DNA of 64,000 bases. Origin: Aerococcaceae bacterium DSM 111021. Lineage in GTDB: Bacteria; Bacillota; Bacilli; Lactobacillales; Aerococcaceae. This document shows positions 53,690 to 62,560 of the stretch, piece by piece; position 1 is the stretch's first letter, and every line of letters begins with the position of its first letter. The stretch is taken from the NCBI GenBank assembly GCA_020112395.1, contig JACCEK010000002.1:558001-622000 (forward strand), in the 5' to 3' direction. The translations under genes and the position numbers were made by a program. The notes beneath the pieces were generated by a model. The model worked only from the letters and a program-made list of their open reading frames with translations, searched no databases and was not told the DNA's origin.

Positions 53690-55071
53690 CACTAGTGTTG
53701 CATTAAAATATTAACCTGTTCCATGGCATAAAAAAATCCTTTATACTAGTACTTGGATGACTTATCCAAGACCAATACAAAGGATCTATGCATGGATAAG
53801 TATAAAACAAAAATGACAATAAATAAATAGTTTTCGTATATTAAATTAGAACAATTAAGCTTAGATTCTCGTCAAGCCATCGAACAATTTGATCGTTATG
53901 CAAATAAATTGACATTTAAGAAAGTAATAAAGCTCTTTCTGTATGCCATTAACGATGAAACCGAAAGTTTACGACACCTAGACCAACAACTTGTCAATCC
54001 GAATTTGAAAAAAGTAATGGGGATAGACTCTATCAGTTACTCTCAGCTTTCTCGTGCCCTATGGGCACTTGAACCAAGTGTATTACTGGAGGTTTTTAAT
54101 CATTTACTTTCTCTTGTGCATAAAAAGACGAAGGTAAAGTCGAAAGAAAAACTCTATCTGATTGATTCCACAACCTTTTCATTTAGCAAGAAATCCTATC
54201 CATGGGCGCATTTTAGACCGACAAAAGCTAGCATAAAGTTACATTTAAAAGTCTGCTTCATGAATGAACGTTGGGTGCACCCTGAACAATTTGAAGTATC
54301 TCCTGCTTCTGAACATGATCATGAGCACTTAGAGGTCTTTATCAATGAGCCATTGGCTACATACGTTTTTGATCGTGGGTATCTTGATTTCGCTCAATTC
54401 GATCAAATGCATTGGGATGGGTATTTCTTCGTTTCTCGGATTAAGAAGAATACGAAGGTACATGTGCAAGGCCATCTAGACGTTCCTAAAGGAACGGGTA
54501 TTATCAGTGACCAGTTGGTTCAATTGGGCAGTCAAGTCTACTTGACGAGTCTCTTTCGACTTGTGACGATAGAAAGAAAGCAGCAAGCCAATTTAAGAAT
54601 TATCACCAACCGCATGGATGTATCAGCTGAAGAGATTAGTAAAATGTATCAATCACGATGGCAAATCGAGCTCTTTTTCAAGCATATCAAGCAACACATG
54701 ACGATTAAAAACTACTTTTCAAAGTCAGAAGAAGGTGTGGAAAATCAAGTCATACTGGCACTGATTGTCTACTTACTGACCTTACTCATCAAGCTTGAAT
54801 TAGACTTAAAACAAACAGTTTTCCACGTTTTAAGGCATTTACGAGCGTTACAGTATGAATCGTTCGAATTATTTAAGGAAATATTCGAACCTGACTAAGT
54901 GAAAGAAGCCGCAAATCGATTTATCTACAACTAAATAAGTCAAAAAAATTCTGGAAAAAGTCATCCGCTGCGCCAGCATTTGACTTTTTTGAAATTTTTA
55001 ACGAAAACTACATGTGATTTAATTAACAATAAACAAGTAACAGTGATTTTCAGTTTTATGCAACACTAGTG
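53690..55071 (+). mobile_element. IS4-family insertion sequence, copy 1 (inactive)
   Basis: Terminal inverted repeats begin CACTAGTGTTGCAT at both ends. The leader contains a long hairpin (ATCCTTT with AAAGGAT and CTTGGAT with ATCCAAG) before the transposase start, which may block read-through expression. Near the right end AAGTCAAA/TTTGACTT followed by TTTTT acts as a terminator. It differs from copy 2 at only about five bases that I noticed, all in the first third, with no indel. Confidence 0.9.
53792..54898 (+). pseudogene. IS4-family transposase with early stop (copy 1)
   Basis: The same 368-codon frame as copy 2, but codon 13 is TAG (53828-53830) instead of TGG, so the product would end after 12 residues. 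The rest is intact: DDE catalytic residues in YLIDSTTF, YVFDRGYLD and the Y(2)R(3)E(6)K signature YQSRWQIELFFKHIK. A restart at 53909 would lack part of the N-terminal DUF4372-like domain. Confidence 0.9.
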
Positions 55072-55198
55072 AAACAAATGATAAATAACTTTTTTAACTA
55101 TAATTAATAACTCAATTTTAATACCAATCCCACTTATCCTTACTTTCTTTATAGGTGCCTGGCTAGATATTTAATAATTAGTGAAGTTAATAGATACT

Positions 55199-55233
55199 CA
55201 AAAACCCGCTAGCAGAAATTTGCTGGCGGGTTT
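55199..55233 (-). terminator. Terminator after the EEP-family gene
   Basis: AAACCCGCTAGCA pairs with TGCTGGCGGGTTT (one wobble) and is followed by TTTTTGAG on the minus strand. Confidence 0.88.
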
Positions 55234-55244
55234 CTTCATTACAC

Positions 55245-56084
55245 TTAATTAAATTCAACTGCTACTCCAAAGTGATCGCTCACGACGGGTTCTTTTTTGC
55301 CATCAAAAACAACTCGGCAATTTTTAACTTCTCCCGGGTAATCCGTAAAGATATAATCGATTCTTTTTTCATCCGTATGGCCTTCCCATCCGTCAATAGC
55401 ACTCAAAACGGTTGCAGATCCAATCTTTTCTTCTGCCTGAACATAGGCATCTTTTAATTGAGGAGCCGTCGTTTTTATATAGTCATAACCTTCATCTCTA
55501 AGCCTCGCCTCGTTATTAAAATCACCCATAAAAAGATGAATCTTCTGACTCTCTTTTTCAATATGAGGAAGCGTATTATCCCATTCATACTTGAATAAAT
55601 GATCACCTGATGGATCTAACCACCAAGAGTAGTGGCATGAAAAGACTACCCATTCTTTACCTTCAAGGCTTACATTACCTTTTAGAACTCTTCTGGTGTA
55701 GAGATTCGCATAATCCGATATTTCAGACACTAAGAAACTTTCTGGACTGAAAGGTGTTTTGGATAAAATAGCCACACCTTCATCGTACACATCATAGCCA
55801 ATATGATTGGCTGTCCAACTCCAATAGTAATGAAGTCCACGCTCTTTTAGCAACTGAACGATGAGATATGCAAAGTTATCTTCCTTTATAGCAACAGGAT
55901 ACATTTCTCCAGAAGCTTGGATAAATAAATCGTCCACAATTTCTTTCGCTTCCATCGTTTGATTAATTTCCTGAAGAGCGATAATTTGAAAATCTTCTTT
56001 GGCAATATAATCAACGATTTGTCTTAATTTTAATTCTGGATCCTCTTCCATCCATGAATGCGTATTCAGTGTTAAAACGTTCAA
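55245..56084 (-). CDS. Endonuclease/exonuclease/phosphatase (EEP) family hydrolase
   Basis: A 279-residue metal-dependent hydrolase. The EEP catalytic residues are in LTLNTHSW, IIALQEINQ, LFMGDFNNEA and VVSDHFGVAV. The family includes DNase I, exonuclease III, sphingomyelinase C and inositol phosphatases. There is no signal peptide, so the substrate is cytosolic. A TTG start follows GGAG at 7 bases. It lies 14 bases after the PTS gene in the same transcript, so it may remove phosphate from, or cleave, the imported sugar phosphate. Confidence 0.85.
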   Translation of the reverse strand: MNVLTLNTHSWMEEDPELKLRQIVDYIAKEDFQIIALQEINQTMEAKEIVDDLFIQASGEMYPVAIKEDNFAYLIVQLLKERGLHYYWSWTANHIGYDVYDEGVAILSKTPFSPESFLVSEISDYANLYTRRVLKGNVSLEGKEWVVFSCHYSWWLDPSGDHLFKYEWDNTLPHIEKESQKIHLFMGDFNNEARLRDEGYDYIKTTAPQLKDAYVQAEEKIGSATVLSAIDGWEGHTDEKRIDYIFTDYPGEVKNCRVVFDGKKEPVVSDHFGVAVEFN

Positions 56085-56098
56085 TTTATTTCTCCATT

Positions 56099-58282
56099 CT
56101 AACCAATGTTTCTTTCATTCACTCGACCAATCTCTGTATCTTCGGAGATATCATTCGTTTGAATGAACTCAAAGTCTTGATTTTCTGTCAAGTTCGTAAA
56201 AACAACCATGATAGTGGTATCTTTTTCTGCTTTTTTAATCGAAGCCAAGTCCATTTCAGCTATTTTATCTCCTGCAATGACTTCTTGACCTTCTTCAACA
56301 AAGATTTCAAAACCTTCACCTTCTAATTCAACTGTATCTATTCCTAAATGAATAAGTACTTCAATTCCACTTGCTGTTTCAATACCAATTGCATGTTTGG
56401 TTGGGAAGACACTTTGAATTGTACCATCTACTGGAGAGACGACTGTATTTGATGAAGGGTTCACTGCATAGCCGTCACCCATCATTTTCTGAGCAAATAC
56501 TTCATCATTTACTTCAGTAATCGGAAGCACGTCACCTTTTGCTACAGGGAAAATTGCTGTTGCGAGTCCTTTTGAATCTGTAGCCACTACTTCCTTTTCA
56601 TCCATTTCAGGTGTTTCATCAAGTTTAGATTCTGGAATAGGTGCATTAGAGCTCAATACATCCATAATATCAGATTTTAAGACATCTGCTTTCGGTCCAT
56701 AAACTGCTTGAACTCCTTTATTTTTCTTCACAAGCCCCATTGCGCCTGCTTTTTTCCAAGCGTTTTCGTCTCCAACAGAATCAATATCATTAACAGAAAC
56801 ACGTAAGCGAGTCATACAAGCATCTACATCTGCAATGTTTTCTTTACCACCTAATAAGTGAATAATATCATACACTTGTTGTGTAGCATCTACAGGCTCT
56901 CCATTTTCAGATGCTACTTCTCCACCTTCGTAATTTCCATTACGTCCTGGTGTTGCATAATTGAATTTCTTAATTAAGAAGTTTGCAATAAAGTAAGTCA
57001 ATATTCCGAATAGAAGGGTTACCCAAACAAAGTTAATTAAGTCCATACCTAGTCCCGCACGAATCGCTAATGGCGTACGTGTAAGCAATTCAATATTACC
57101 AAACGAGTGAACACGTAAGTTTACGATATCAGCCATCGCAAATGCTGCTCCTTGGATTACCGCATAAACGATATACAAAGGCATAGCTGCGAACATAAAC
57201 ATAAACTCAAGTGGTTCTGTAACACCTGTTAAAAATACAGCTAAAGCAGCTGATACATACATTGATTTATGTGTTTTTCGTTTGTCTTTATCGACATTTT
57301 TATACATGGCATAAGATAGACCCATTAAGATACCTGATGATCCAATCATTTGTCCGACTTTAAAACGAGCAGGGACTACATTATTTAATAATGCTTGATA
57401 AGTTGCTGTATCACCAGCAGCATCTAAGTTAATTAAATCTCTTACCCATGCTAACCATAGCGGGTCTTGACCGAATACCATAGCACCCTGCTGTGCACCA
57501 GTTAATACTTCATAGGTTCCTCCAAGAGGTGTGTAGTTAATTGGAATAGTTAACATGTGGTGTAAACCAAATGGTAATAATAGACGCTCTAATGTACCAA
57601 ATAAGAATGGAGCTAAGACTGGAGCTGATTCTTGTGATCCAGCAATCCATACACCGAAACTATTAATACCACTTTGAATAAATGGCCAAACAATCGCTAA
57701 TACAATTGAAGCAATTAAAGACCATAAGATAACAACAAATGGTACAAATCGTTTTCCGTTAAAGAAGGATAAGGCATCGGGTAGTTTTCTAAAATTATAA
57801 TATTTATTGTAAGCAACCGCTCCCATAAATCCCGCAATAATACCGACGAAAACCCCCATATTTAAAGCTGGTGCCTCTAAAATACTAACAAAATAACCAT
57901 CAATTGGTATTTCTGCTCCAAATAATGTTTGTGTTACTGCATTTGGGTCAGCTAACATTTCACTGGTTACGCCAAAAATCGCTCCTGTAATTCGGTTAAT
58001 TAGAATAAAACTGATCCCGGCAGCAAAGGCACCCCCAGCTCTATCTTTTGCCCAACTTCCACCGATTGCTAATGCAAATAAGATATGTAAGTTTCCAATA
58101 ATTGCCCAACCAATATTCTCAATCACACTACCAATCGAAATCAAAGCTTGCATATCTGGATTAATTAGAGGAAGTGATCCACCAATACTAATCATTAATC
58201 CTGCAGCTGGCATAACAGCAATAACGCCCATTAAGGCTTTCCCGAATTTTTGCCAAAATTCAAAATTAAATATTTTTTTCAT
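56099..58282 (-). CDS. PTS glucose-family EIICBA permease
   Basis: A 727-residue three-domain phosphotransferase permease: EIIC (residues about 1-430, ten or so membrane helices, with LPFGLHHMLTIPINYTPLGG in the substrate loop), EIIB with the phospho-cysteine in DVDACMTRLRVSV, and EIIA with VVSPVDGTI and the phospho-histidine in IEVLIHLGIDTVEL. It imports and phosphorylates a hexose or glycoside of the glucose/maltose/N-acetylglucosamine group; the exact sugar is not determinable. Upstream lie a cre-like box and operator-like repeats. It is enclosed between two IS copies. Confidence 0.92.
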   Translation of the reverse strand: MKKIFNFEFWQKFGKALMGVIAVMPAAGLMISIGGSLPLINPDMQALISIGSVIENIGWAIIGNLHILFALAIGGSWAKDRAGGAFAAGISFILINRITGAIFGVTSEMLADPNAVTQTLFGAEIPIDGYFVSILEAPALNMGVFVGIIAGFMGAVAYNKYYNFRKLPDALSFFNGKRFVPFVVILWSLIASIVLAIVWPFIQSGINSFGVWIAGSQESAPVLAPFLFGTLERLLLPFGLHHMLTIPINYTPLGGTYEVLTGAQQGAMVFGQDPLWLAWVRDLINLDAAGDTATYQALLNNVVPARFKVGQMIGSSGILMGLSYAMYKNVDKDKRKTHKSMYVSAALAVFLTGVTEPLEFMFMFAAMPLYIVYAVIQGAAFAMADIVNLRVHSFGNIELLTRTPLAIRAGLGMDLINFVWVTLLFGILTYFIANFLIKKFNYATPGRNGNYEGGEVASENGEPVDATQQVYDIIHLLGGKENIADVDACMTRLRVSVNDIDSVGDENAWKKAGAMGLVKKNKGVQAVYGPKADVLKSDIMDVLSSNAPIPESKLDETPEMDEKEVVATDSKGLATAIFPVAKGDVLPITEVNDEVFAQKMMGDGYAVNPSSNTVVSPVDGTIQSVFPTKHAIGIETASGIEVLIHLGIDTVELEGEGFEIFVEEGQEVIAGDKIAEMDLASIKKAEKDTTIMVVFTNLTENQDFEFIQTNDISEDTEIGRVNERNIG

Positions 58283-58400
58283 CTTTCTTCTCCTTGTCTT
58301 CTTTTATTTTTTATATTTCTAAAAAAATTGTGAATCTGGTATTGTCACCTTCCATCTTATTCATTTATTCCCATCATAATGACTACTACACTATAAACAG

Positions 58401-58445
58401 TAAAAACGATTTCAATTTATTATACTTTTTAGACAACCGTTTTCA
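58401..58445 (-). promoter_or_regulatory. cre-like box and operator-like repeat at the PTS promoter
   Basis: On the minus strand TGAAAACGGTTGTC (58445-58432) lies in the spacer just ahead of TATAAT, and TGAAATCGTTTTTA (58414-58401) lies just after it. The latter matches the cre consensus with one mismatch. Confidence 0.5.
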
Positions 58446-58717
58446 TAAAATAGTTCATTTTAGTAGTAATGTATAAAACTTATAGCGTAAGATAAATGAT
58501 GGGTTCTTCTTAGATCTATTCAAGATATTAATAATTCTATTCTACCGTATAACCACAATGTTTTAAAGAATGATGCCATCTTATAAACGTTTAGCAACAC
58601 TCTTTATGTCTTTGAAATATAACATGAATTACATAAATATTCTATTAAAAAAATAAGTTAATTTAAAAATACTCTTTCAATTTTTCGTATTTGTAAGTTA
58701 AAACCCTATAAAATAGC

Positions 58718-58729
58718 GCAAACGGTTGC
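58718..58729. promoter_or_regulatory. LacI-type operator-like sequence
   Basis: GCAAACGGTTGC is a near-palindrome centred on CG and shares AAACGGTTG with the element at the PTS promoter. It may be a distal operator for a LacI-family repressor. Confidence 0.35.
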
Positions 58730-58821
58730 ATTTATTTTAAATATATTTTTTCAGATTCTGCGACGTAATCAGTGCATTAAGAAATACTTTCTCAGTATAA
58801 TTAATAAAGAAACTATCTTTT

Positions 58822-60203
58822 CACTAGTGTTGCATTAAAATATTAACCTGTTCCATGGCATAAAAAAATCCTTTATACTAGTACTTGGATGACTTATCCA
58901 AGACCAATACAAAGGATCTATGCATGGATAAGTATAAAACAAAAATGACAATAAATAAATGGTTTTCGTATATTAAATTAGAACAATTAAGCTTAGATTC
59001 TCGTCAAGCCATCGAACAATTTGATCGTTATGCAAAGAAATTGACATTTAAGAAAGCAATAAAGCTCTTTCTGTATGCCATTAACGATGAAACCGAAAGT
59101 TTACGACACCTAGACCAACAACTTGTCAATCCGAATTTGAAAAAAGTAATGGGGATAGACTCTATCAGTTACTCTCAGCTTTCTCGTGCCCTACGGGCAC
59201 TTGAACCAAGTGTATTACTGGAGGTTTTTAATCATTCACTTTCTCTTGTGCATAAAAAGACGAAGGTAAAGTCGAAAGAAAAACTCTATCTGATTGATTC
59301 CACAACCTTTTCATTTAGCAAGAAATCCTATCCATGGGCGCATTTTAGACCGACAAAAGCTAGCATAAAGTTACATTTAAAAGTCTGCTTCATGAATGAA
59401 CGTTGGGTGCACCCTGAACAATTTGAAGTATCTCCTGCTTCTGAACATGATCATGAGCACTTAGAGGTCTTTATCAATGAGCCATTGGCTACATACGTTT
59501 TTGATCGTGGGTATCTTGATTTCGCTCAATTCGATCAAATGCATTGGGATGGGTATTTCTTCGTTTCTCGGATTAAGAAGAATACGAAGGTACATGTGCA
59601 AGGCCATCTAGACGTTCCTAAAGGAACGGGTATTATCAGTGACCAGTTGGTTCAATTGGGCAGTCAAGTCTACTTGACGAGTCTCTTTCGACTTGTGACG
59701 ATAGAAAGAAAGCAGCAAGCCAATTTAAGAATTATCACCAACCGCATGGATGTATCAGCTGAAGAGATTAGTAAAATGTATCAATCACGATGGCAAATCG
59801 AGCTCTTTTTCAAGCATATCAAGCAACACATGACGATTAAAAACTACTTTTCAAAGTCAGAAGAAGGTGTGGAAAATCAAGTCATACTGGCACTGATTGT
59901 CTACTTACTGACCTTACTCATCAAGCTTGAATTAGACTTAAAACAAACAGTTTTCCACGTTTTAAGGCATTTACGAGCGTTACAGTATGAATCGTTCGAA
60001 TTATTTAAGGAAATATTCGAACCTGACTAAGTGAAAGAAGCCGCAAATCGATTTATCTACAACTAAATAAGTCAAAAAAATTCTGGAAAAAGTCATCCGC
60101 TGCGCCAGCATTTGACTTTTTTGAAATTTTTAACGAAAACTACATGTGATTTAATTAACAATAAACAAGTAACAGTGATTTTCAGTTTTATGCAACACTA
60201 GTG
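58822..60203 (+). mobile_element. IS4-family insertion sequence, copy 2 (apparently intact)
   Basis: Same ends, length and leader hairpin as copy 1. The left flank (AACTATCTT) does not match its right flank (AAACAAATT), so this copy shows no target duplication of its own. Confidence 0.92.
58924..60030 (+). CDS. IS4-family transposase
   Basis: A 368-residue DDE transposase. The N-terminal region (WFSYIKLEQLSLDSRQAIEQ onward) is DUF4372-like. Catalytic residues are the Asp of YLIDSTTF, the Asp of YVFDRGYLD and the Glu of the Y-R-E-K signature in YQSRWQIELFFKHIK. It moves the element by cut-and-paste. I start it at the ATG giving MDKYKTK; an in-frame TTG at 58885 lies within the leader hairpin and has no ribosome site. 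Confidence 0.93.
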   Translation: MDKYKTKMTINKWFSYIKLEQLSLDSRQAIEQFDRYAKKLTFKKAIKLFLYAINDETESLRHLDQQLVNPNLKKVMGIDSISYSQLSRALRALEPSVLLEVFNHSLSLVHKKTKVKSKEKLYLIDSTTFSFSKKSYPWAHFRPTKASIKLHLKVCFMNERWVHPEQFEVSPASEHDHEHLEVFINEPLATYVFDRGYLDFAQFDQMHWDGYFFVSRIKKNTKVHVQGHLDVPKGTGIISDQLVQLGSQVYLTSLFRLVTIERKQQANLRIITNRMDVSAEEISKMYQSRWQIELFFKHIKQHMTIKNYFSKSEEGVENQVILALIVYLLTLLIKLELDLKQTVFHVLRHLRALQYESFELFKEIFEPD

Positions 60204-60306
60204 AAACAAATTGTACAATATTCTTTTCTTCTCAAGTGTTTTTAATTGTATTTTTTGCACTATAAACGTAATCTTAAGGAACAATATGATAAAAGGAGAC
60301 AATACT

Positions 60307-61053
60307 ATGGCAAAGATACTCATAACTGGAGCAACAGGTACCATTGGTGTCGAATTAGCAAAGCATCTTATTACTAAACACGCGCTTACTTTAGTCGGAC
60401 GTGATTTTTCTGACCTTCCTGACGATATTCAAGCTAAAGCAACCATTGTTAAACGCGATTTACTTGATCCTGACAATTGGAACGGCTTACTAGATGGCAT
60501 CGAATATGTCATTCAATTAGCTGGAGAAGCTGACCAAGATGCTGATTTTTATGACAGTTTATTAGATTTAAACTACAAAATCCCACATAACTTATATAAT
60601 GAAGCGACTAAAGCGAAAGACTTGAAGCGCATCATTGTCGCTAGTTCTATCCATATCGTTGATGGTTATCCAGACGGTGTTGAAGTCAAGACCACGGATC
60701 CAATCCGTCCTGCTAACTTATACGGCGTATCTAAAGCATACTTAGAAGGGTTAGCTGCTTACCATGCTTATTCAAATGGCATTGAGTCTATTGCGATTCG
60801 GATCGCAGATTATAAAGTGAGCGACGATGAATTAGACGAAGAAGTTGATGAGTACGGCATGGCGATGTACTTATCTAAAGAGGATATGAATCGTCTTATA
60901 GATGGCTGTATCGAAGCAGAATTAAAAGAACCCTTCTTAATTGTTAATGGTGTCTCTAATAATACGTTCACTCGTCTATCCAATGAAGAAGCAAAAGTCA
61001 ATTTGGGCTATGACCCTCAAGATAATGCGTTCGAGAAGAAGAATATTTTTTAA
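60307..61053 (+). CDS. NAD(P)-dependent epimerase/dehydratase (extended SDR)
   Basis: A 248-residue short-chain dehydrogenase. The nucleotide motif is LITGATGTIGVELAKHL (GxxGxxG), with YVIQLAGEADQ, the catalytic serine region IIVASSIHIVDG, and YGVSKAYLEGL with the YxxxK pair. The length and layout resemble uronate dehydrogenase-type proteins. AAAAGGAG precedes the ATG giving MAKILITG. It is the first gene after the second IS copy, with its own terminator. Confidence 0.88.
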   Translation: MAKILITGATGTIGVELAKHLITKHALTLVGRDFSDLPDDIQAKATIVKRDLLDPDNWNGLLDGIEYVIQLAGEADQDADFYDSLLDLNYKIPHNLYNEATKAKDLKRIIVASSIHIVDGYPDGVEVKTTDPIRPANLYGVSKAYLEGLAAYHAYSNGIESIAIRIADYKVSDDELDEEVDEYGMAMYLSKEDMNRLIDGCIEAELKEPFLIVNGVSNNTFTRLSNEEAKVNLGYDPQDNAFEKKNIF

Positions 61054-61054
61054 T

Positions 61055-61092
61055 CAACAAAAGACGTAGATGAAAATCTACGTCTTTTGTTG
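61055..61092. terminator. Bidirectional terminator
   Basis: CAACAAAAGACGTAGA pairs perfectly with TCTACGTCTTTTGTTG between convergent genes. Confidence 0.92.
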
Positions 61093-61093
61093 T

Positions 61094-61786
61094 CTACATA
61101 TTTATATGTTTTGATGCTTCTCGAATTGATAAAGGAGCTAGTTCAGTCTGATACTGCCTAAGAAAATTCTTGACCCATTCTTCATTTATTCGCGCATAAT
61201 CACGTAATGCCCAACCAATGGCTTTATTAACAAAGAATTCGTCGCTTCCTAAATTATTCATAATCGTTCGAGTCAGTAATTGAGTATCGGTTGCTTCCTT
61301 CATACTTAATTGATGAACAATCGCTACGCGTCGCAACCATAAATCATCTGATACACTCCATTCAATGATTGTTTCTTTTAACTCTGGATACTGTGTTTGA
61401 AGATAGCCCACTCTTTTCACTAAAGCATCCACAGAATCCCACCAGGACTTTGTTGTAATAAGTTTTTTCAAATGATTGATATCGTCTTTTTTCAAATACG
61501 TTTGCATATCATTTAAATAGTCAGTGGCAACATATTGGAATTCACGTTCCTCCTGTTGCCAACATTCTTGGACGAAATTCCAATCGATAATAGGTGTATC
61601 TGGATTCACTTTAGACAGTGCTCGTGCTTCTTGTTTAGCATCTTTGAAATACGGCTTTATTATATTCCGACGTGCCACGCTTTTAAGACCTATAAAAGGA
61701 AACTGATTTCTTAAGTACGCTGACATTGCTTGGGCATCGTCTGTTCGGTGGCCTTTCATCTCTGTGATTAATTGTTCAGTATCCAT
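61094..61786 (-). CDS. DNA alkylation repair protein (AlkD-like HEAT-repeat glycosylase)
   Basis: A protein of about 230 residues built of HEAT-like helices. Family blocks are FPFIGLKSVARR, FQYVATDYL, TTKSWWDSVDALVKRVG (containing the conserved Trp and Asp of AlkD), DDLWLRRVAIVHQL and FVNKAIGWALRDYARINEEWV. AlkD-type enzymes excise bulky or cationic alkylated bases without flipping them. I start it at the ATG giving MDTEQLI, downstream of AAAGGAG; the TTG eight codons earlier overlaps that site. Confidence 0.92.
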   Translation of the reverse strand: MDTEQLITEMKGHRTDDAQAMSAYLRNQFPFIGLKSVARRNIIKPYFKDAKQEARALSKVNPDTPIIDWNFVQECWQQEEREFQYVATDYLNDMQTYLKKDDINHLKKLITTKSWWDSVDALVKRVGYLQTQYPELKETIIEWSVSDDLWLRRVAIVHQLSMKEATDTQLLTRTIMNNLGSDEFFVNKAIGWALRDYARINEEWVKNFLRQYQTELAPLSIREASKHINM

Positions 61787-61895
61787 TGTGATTCGTACTC
61801 CTTTCAACAAATTTTTGATATATTCTCAATCTTGGAGGATGGATTTGAACTTTCTTTTAAATCCACATCTCATCACTTTCTTGCTCTTCCTCAAG

Positions 61896-62447
61896 TTAAA
61901 TGATGTATCCTGATAGTAAGTATAATGCATTAATCAATAAGAGTCCTCCAGTCGCATAACAAGCTAGCCCAGCACTTTTAGCGGATATTATTAATTGATT
62001 GTCTTTACCTTTACCATAAATAACGGCTAATAATACTGATAGAACAATCGGCATAATAATATAAGCAACTTCTTGATAAAGCCAAGCGTACATTAGAAAA
62101 TGAACCGCACCTACGATGCTAAATATAAAAGGAATGATAGTATAGTGCTCTCTTTGGAACATAGCAATCAACAATGGTATTGCTAACAATTGACTCATCG
62201 CAATGATAATACTTAATGAATTTAAAATGCCCGTATCCGGTCGTAAGGTAAACGCTCCAACAATATATAAAATGAGTAAAGCGATTGGTAAAGCAACCAT
62301 TCCCTGAAACAGAGTGGCAATGGCTGCATAGTTTAATTTGATTTTTTGCCATAATACTCCGCATACTAACCATGTTATACCATAAGCGACCAGAAAAGGG
62401 GCACCTGAGTAATTTACTCTAGCAAGCTCTTCCAACAATTCAATCAT
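61896..62447 (-). CDS. Polytopic membrane protein of unknown function (DUF7010-like)
   Basis: A 183-residue protein with six predicted membrane helices, for example PFLVAYGITWLVCGVLW, ALPIALLILYIVGAFTL, LSIIIAMSQLLAIPLLIAMF and YIIMPIVLSVLLAVIY. The opening GAPFLVAYGITWLVC recalls the DUF7010 family. GAAAGGAG precedes the ATG. It sits alone between the AlkD-like and oligopeptide transporter genes. No function can be inferred. Confidence 0.65.
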   Translation of the reverse strand: MIELLEELARVNYSGAPFLVAYGITWLVCGVLWQKIKLNYAAIATLFQGMVALPIALLILYIVGAFTLRPDTGILNSLSIIIAMSQLLAIPLLIAMFQREHYTIIPFIFSIVGAVHFLMYAWLYQEVAYIIMPIVLSVLLAVIYGKGKDNQLIISAKSAGLACYATGGLLLINALYLLSGYII

Positions 62448-62521
62448 AACTTTAGCTCCTTTCTAACTTTAAACAACGTCTCTATGACTTAATCCTACCT
62501 GATTATGTTTAATTCACCTAA

Positions 62522-62553
62522 TAAAAAACATCCCTACTTCATAAGTAAGGATG
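62522..62553 (-). terminator. Terminator after the oligopeptide ABC ATPase gene
   Basis: GCATCCTTACTT pairs with AAGTAGGGATGT (one bulge/wobble) and is followed by six T residues on the minus strand. Confidence 0.88.
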
Positions 62554-62560
62554 CCATATG

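Larger units (their letters stand above)
58283..58821. other. 539-base upstream region of the PTS gene
   Basis: It contains a promoter-like TATAAT (minus strand, near 58420-58425), a cre-like box (58401-58414) and two AAACGGTTG repeats (58432-58445 and 58718-58729). I saw no gene and no RAT/terminator antitermination switch. The right part runs into the second IS copy. Confidence 0.6.
53681..60212. mobile_element. Candidate composite transposon bounded by two IS4-family copies
   Basis: Two 1382-bp IS copies in direct orientation (53690-55071 and 58822-60203) flank an EEP hydrolase and a PTS permease gene. The outermost flanks carry the same 9 bases, AAACAAATT (53681-53689 and 60204-60212), as a single transposition of the whole unit would give. 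The inner right flank of the first copy is also close (AAACAAATG), so target preference or recombination cannot be excluded. Confidence 0.55.
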
